From Cupriavidus sp. D384 (GTDB taxonomy: Bacteria; Pseudomonadota; Gammaproteobacteria; Burkholderiales; Burkholderiaceae), in NCBI RefSeq assembly GCF_001652915.1, contig NZ_BBQI01000045.1, positions 1 to 64,000 on the forward strand: a stretch of 64,000 nucleotides of DNA, given 5' to 3'. The notes below the pieces were generated by a model that saw only the letters and a list, made by a program, of their open reading frames with translations, was not told the origin of the DNA and did not search any database. The translations under genes were made by a program, and so were the position numbers. Below, one piece after another: positions 62,453-64,000 of the stretch; the first letter of the stretch is position 1, and every line of letters begins with the position of its first letter.

Positions 62453-63382
62453 GACAAAGTCGAGCAGCATTTCGTCGGCGCCGCCCCGCCGCCACACCGC
62501 CCCCACGGGCCCGAATGACCCCACATCGGCCAGCGGCAGGATGGAAACGAGCCCACGGCGCTGCAGGTGCGCAGCCATGGCGGCCGAACAGACGCCCACA
62601 TGGTCGCTGGCGCGCACCACCGATTCCAGCACCACGATCGATCCTGTTTCGATCTTCGGCTTGATGCCGGCGCCACCGCGTTCCAGCAAGGTGTTTTCCA
62701 GCCGCACGCGCATCAGCGTGTCGCGCGGCGGCATCAGCCACGGAAAGCCGAATACGTCGGCCCAGCCGACGCTGCGTGCCGCCGCCAGCGGATGGTCCGG
62801 CCCGACCACAATCGCGATGTCGTCGGCAAACAGCACCTCGTGCTCCAGATGCTGGCCGTAGGCGCGGGCATCGATCGAACCCACCACCAGGTCGTACTCG
62901 CGCTCCTCCAGCCCGCTCAGCAGCGCGTTGAACACGCCTTCGGTCACCTGGAACGACACATCGGCATGGCGCGCCTGGAAGGCCAGCACGGCACGCGGAA
63001 TCAGATGGGCGATACCCGCCGTCACACTGCCGATATGCACGCGCGCCACGTCGCCCTTTGCCAGCGACAGCAGCTCGGCGTTGGTCCGCCCTACTTCGCC
63101 CAGCACCCTTAGCGCCAGCTTGCGCACGGCCTCGCCGGCCGCCGTCAGCTTCATCTGCTTGCCGCGCAGCACCAGCTTCGTGCCGACCAGATCCTCCATC
63201 TCGCCCAGCCAGTGCGACATGGCCGACTGGGTCATGTGCAACCGCTGGGCGGCCAGCGTCAGCGTGCCAGCCTCGTGCAGGACCAGGAACGATTCAAGGT
63301 GACGCATCCGCAACCGGCGCGCCCAGGCCACGGTGTCCGGAGACTGCGACATGAACAAATACTCATACAAGGTTCGGAACAT
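62408..63382 (-). CDS. LysR-family regulator divergent from a Bug gene
   Basis: About 324 residues from ATG 63382; ATG 63352 (MSQSPDT...) is also possible and neither has a strong ribosome-binding site. The HTH is MRHLESFLVLHEAGTLTLAAQRLHMTQSAMSHWLGEMEDLVGTKLVLRGKQMKLTAAGEAV. The ligand domain has VHIGSVTAGIAHLIPRAVLAFQARHADVSFQVTEGVFNALLSGLEEREYDLVVGSIDA and LVSILPLADVGSFGPVGAVWR, resembling GbpR/PcaQ-type LysR proteins. It is divergent from the Bug gene at 63474, its probable target, and overlaps the convergent LysR gene by 45 bp at its 3' end. Confidence 0.91.
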   Translation of the reverse strand: MFRTLYEYLFMSQSPDTVAWARRLRMRHLESFLVLHEAGTLTLAAQRLHMTQSAMSHWLGEMEDLVGTKLVLRGKQMKLTAAGEAVRKLALRVLGEVGRTNAELLSLAKGDVARVHIGSVTAGIAHLIPRAVLAFQARHADVSFQVTEGVFNALLSGLEEREYDLVVGSIDARAYGQHLEHEVLFADDIAIVVGPDHPLAAARSVGWADVFGFPWLMPPRDTLMRVRLENTLLERGGAGIKPKIETGSIVVLESVVRASDHVGVCSAAMAAHLQRRGLVSILPLADVGSFGPVGAVWRRGGADEMLLDFVSLLRSEAGRIDGGG

Positions 63383-63473
63383 TTCATTGGCCGTTCCGCG
63401 CTTCCCGGGCGAATATTGACGCTTCTGCGGCCGCGGAACAATCCATGGAACCACTGATCAAGAAGGACACGAC

Positions 63474-64000
63474 ATGAGAAAAATCTCCATCATGGGGAAA
63501 CTGCTGGCCGCGATGCTCGCAGTGGGTGCCTCGGCGCCGGGCTGGGCCTGCGGCGAAGCCGGGAGCACGCGGCCGATCAAGCTGGTGGTGTCGCAGCAGG
63601 CCGGCGGCAGCACCGATACGCTGGCGCGCATGTGGGCCGAAACCGCCTCGAAGGAACTGGGCACCACCGTGCTCGTGGAAAACAAGGCTGGCGCCGGTGG
63701 CGTGATCGCGGCCAAGTACGTGCTGTCCCAACCTGCCGATGGGTGCACGCTGTTCCTGGCCGGGGTCTCGCAGATGGTGCTGAACAAGTTCGCCTACGCC
63801 CCGCTGTCGTACAAGCCCGAAACCGACTTCACCCCCGTGTCGGTGCTGACCACGGTGCCGTTCGTGCTGGTTGCCAATCCGCAGACTGGCTTCCGCACCC
63901 TGGCCGATCTGGTGACTGCCGCCAGGGCCAAGCCGGGCAAGATCAATTTCGCGTCGTCGGGCAACGGCAATTCCACCCACCTGGTGGTCGAGCTGTTCCA
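63474..64000 (+). CDS. Bug/TctC-family binding protein, cut by the window end
   Basis: The first 175 residues are visible. The signal peptide (ISIMGKLLAAMLAVGASAPGWA) is followed by RPIKLVVSQQAGGSTDTLARMWAETASKELG, VENKAGAGGVIAAKYVLSQPADGCTLFL, YKPETDFTPVSVLTTVPFVLVANPQTGFRTLADLVTAARAKPGKINFASSGNGNSTHLVVELF. AGAAGG lies before ATG 63474. An unpaired Cys (GWACGEAG) near the cleavage site could in principle allow lipid attachment, but the lipobox is poor. It is divergent from the LysR gene at 62408-63382 and runs off the right edge. Confidence 0.93.
   Translation, partial: MRKISIMGKLLAAMLAVGASAPGWACGEAGSTRPIKLVVSQQAGGSTDTLARMWAETASKELGTTVLVENKAGAGGVIAAKYVLSQPADGCTLFLAGVSQMVLNKFAYAPLSYKPETDFTPVSVLTTVPFVLVANPQTGFRTLADLVTAARAKPGKINFASSGNGNSTHLVVELF

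Overview
The window is a high-G+C, gene-dense piece of a betaproteobacterial chromosome or chromid, most likely Cupriavidus/Ralstonia (Burkholderiaceae). This is inferred from the five Bug/TctC-family periplasmic binding proteins, the many LysR regulators, the asdA-aspT pair, tcuAB, and the overall codon and G+C character. No rRNA, tRNA, transposase, integrase or CRISPR array is visible.

Region by region. (1) 0-4.7 kb: the tail of a LysR gene, a TonB-dependent siderophore receptor with an STN signalling domain, a coupled exported protein, an isochorismatase-like protein lacking the usual catalytic residues, and a PhnB-like VOC protein. (2) 4.9-11.2 kb: a multidrug efflux locus with a NodT-type outer-membrane lipoprotein divergent from HxlR-EmrA-EmrB, followed by a small exported protein, an atypical SDR and a 5'-truncated LysE remnant. 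(3) 11.5-21.3 kb: an iron-acquisition island with RidA, the PiuC/YbiX dioxygenase, a Fiu-like receptor, an OmpR-type two-component system, a Fur-family protein, a membrane-anchored LuxR-type protein and a third TonB receptor. Four Fur-box-like sites lie in its intergenic spaces. (4) 21.5-27.6 kb: LysR, a YbfB-type MFS carrier, an LLM flavin oxidoreductase, a second atypical SDR, and a dihydrolipoyl dehydrogenase carrying its own lipoyl domain. (5) 27.7-29.3 kb: a lower-G+C three-gene PAAR module that looks like an orphan type VI secretion cargo cassette. (6) 29.4-31.7 kb: a GlxA-type AraC regulator divergent from an HD-domain hydratase-like protein across a 41-bp inverted repeat, then a stand-alone receiver protein. 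(7) 31.8-42.2 kb: a long minus-strand catabolic cluster (2-hydroxyacid dehydrogenase, Bug, amidohydrolase, Bug, class II aldolase, TcuB, TcuA, gamma-glutamyltransferase, Bug), probably for uptake and oxidation of an organic polyacid. (8) 42.5-50.6 kb: GabT with its divergent MocR/GabR regulator, an unknown protein, a Kef-type antiporter, a second unknown, a ClpP-like/LprI-like fusion and a small basic exported protein. (9) 50.7-58.2 kb: a large basic amino-acid decarboxylase divergent from aspartate decarboxylase, aspartate:alanine antiporter and Ca2+/H+ exchanger genes, an apparent proton-consuming and pH-homeostasis locus. (10) 58.2-64 kb: Bug and CocE-type hydrolase genes divergent across paired palindromes, two LysR genes and a partial Bug gene.

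The least explained signals are these: the PAAR module (27.7-29.3 kb); a 28-bp bipartite element present twice at about -60 of two predicted promoters (12033 and 22410); paired CATAG-N7-CTATG palindromes between bug and cocE; a perfect 18-bp palindrome before the receiver gene; and the iron-island pair in which a Fur-like gene overlaps tail-to-tail with a membrane-anchored LuxR-type gene.

Gene functions come from recognising family motifs in the translations. Promoter and operator calls were made by eye and are hypotheses.
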